DNA of 5,615 nt from Pseudomonadota bacterium. Lineage in GTDB: Bacteria > Pseudomonadota > Alphaproteobacteria > Sphingomonadales > SMXR01. Within the stretch, counting starts at the first letter, position 1. Each line of letters starts with the position of its first letter. Below, piece by piece: positions 5,461-5,615 of this stretch. The stretch is from positions 1 to 5,615 of the forward strand of contig JACZYI010000131.1 of assembly GCA_022571175.1 (NCBI GenBank), in the 5' to 3' direction. A program made the position numbers and the translations under genes. The notes beneath the pieces are model-generated. The model did not search any database, was not told the DNA's origin, and saw only the letters and a list, made by a program, of their open reading frames with translations.

Positions 5461-5615
5461 GCAAAACTCTCCAAAAAGGTTCAGTGATCGTCACTATTCT
5501 CTCAAGGTCTCCAGGGCCGATGCGGGTCAACGCCTGGATCGTGTCCTTGCCAGCCATCTGGATGCGCTCTCACGTTCACGCATCCAATCCCTGATCAGCC
5601 AGGGTCAATTGCAAC
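5459..5615 (+). CDS. rluD: RluD-type 23S rRNA pseudouridine synthase, N-terminal part, cut by the right edge
   Basis: Only the first 52 codons lie in the window. They read MQNSPKRFSDRHYSLKVSRA and continue as DAGQRLDRVLASHLDALSRSRIQSLISQGQLQ. This is the S4-like RNA-binding domain that opens RluA-superfamily pseudouridine synthases; the GQRLD...SRSRIQ..I pattern is closer to E. coli RluD (GQRLDQ...SRSRIKEWI) than to RluC. RluD converts uridines of helix 69 in 23S rRNA to pseudouridine. The catalytic Asp motif lies beyond the edge, so the exact RluA/C/D assignment stays open. The ATG at 5459 has GGAAGGA 12 bases upstream, a rather long spacing. It shares two bases with the start codon of the divergent DUF6476-like gene, which is the context expected for this gene pair. 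Confidence 0.9.
   Translation, partial: MQNSPKRFSDRHYSLKVSRADAGQRLDRVLASHLDALSRSRIQSLISQGQLQ
5467..5472 (-). promoter_or_regulatory. Ribosome binding site of the DUF6476-like gene, lying within rluD
   Basis: On the minus strand GGAGAG lies six bases before the ATG at 5460. It overlaps codons 3-5 of rluD on the other strand, so the two genes' control signals constrain each other's coding sequence. Confidence 0.7.

Overview
The window looks like an ordinary chromosomal segment of an alphaproteobacterium of moderate GC, roughly half by eye. The best clues are an EipA/DUF1134 periplasmic protein and a small DUF6476-type membrane protein divergent from an RluD-type pseudouridine synthase. Both protein families are essentially alphaproteobacterial. 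I cannot name the order or genus. No tRNA, rRNA, CRISPR array, insertion sequence or phage gene is visible.

Layout, left to right. A class III (CaiB/BaiF) CoA-transferase starts at 230 on the minus strand and runs off the left edge. Diverging from it is a six-helix inner-membrane protein of unknown function (347-1216, +). Convergent with that is an SRAP-domain (YedK/HMCES-like) abasic-site protein (1213-1887, -). It lies 75 bases downstream of, and co-directional with, an AlkK/DmdB-like acyl-CoA synthetase (1963-3591, -). A 184-base divergent intergenic region separates the synthetase from eipA (3776-4375, +). eipA is convergent with a compact minus-strand operon read from 5460 down to 4372: DUF6476-type membrane protein, JAMM/M67 metallopeptidase and cold-shock-domain protein. 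The 5' end of rluD (5459 to beyond 5615, +) diverges from that operon.

Functionally the left half concerns acyl-CoA metabolism (acid activation and CoA transfer) plus a DNA-damage protein. The right half concerns the cell envelope, RNA binding and ribosome modification. Gene packing is very tight. Both convergent pairs overlap by exactly four bases through their stop codons. The metallopeptidase start overlaps its upstream neighbour's stop as ATGA. The divergent DUF6476/rluD pair shares two bases of start codon inside a single CATG.

I found no convincing new multi-gene system. The points most worth a second look are the JAMM protease with no visible ubiquitin-like partner, the unidentified six-helix protein, the shared CATG start site, and small repeats in the two divergent intergenic regions. 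No stretch over 300 bases lacks a gene.
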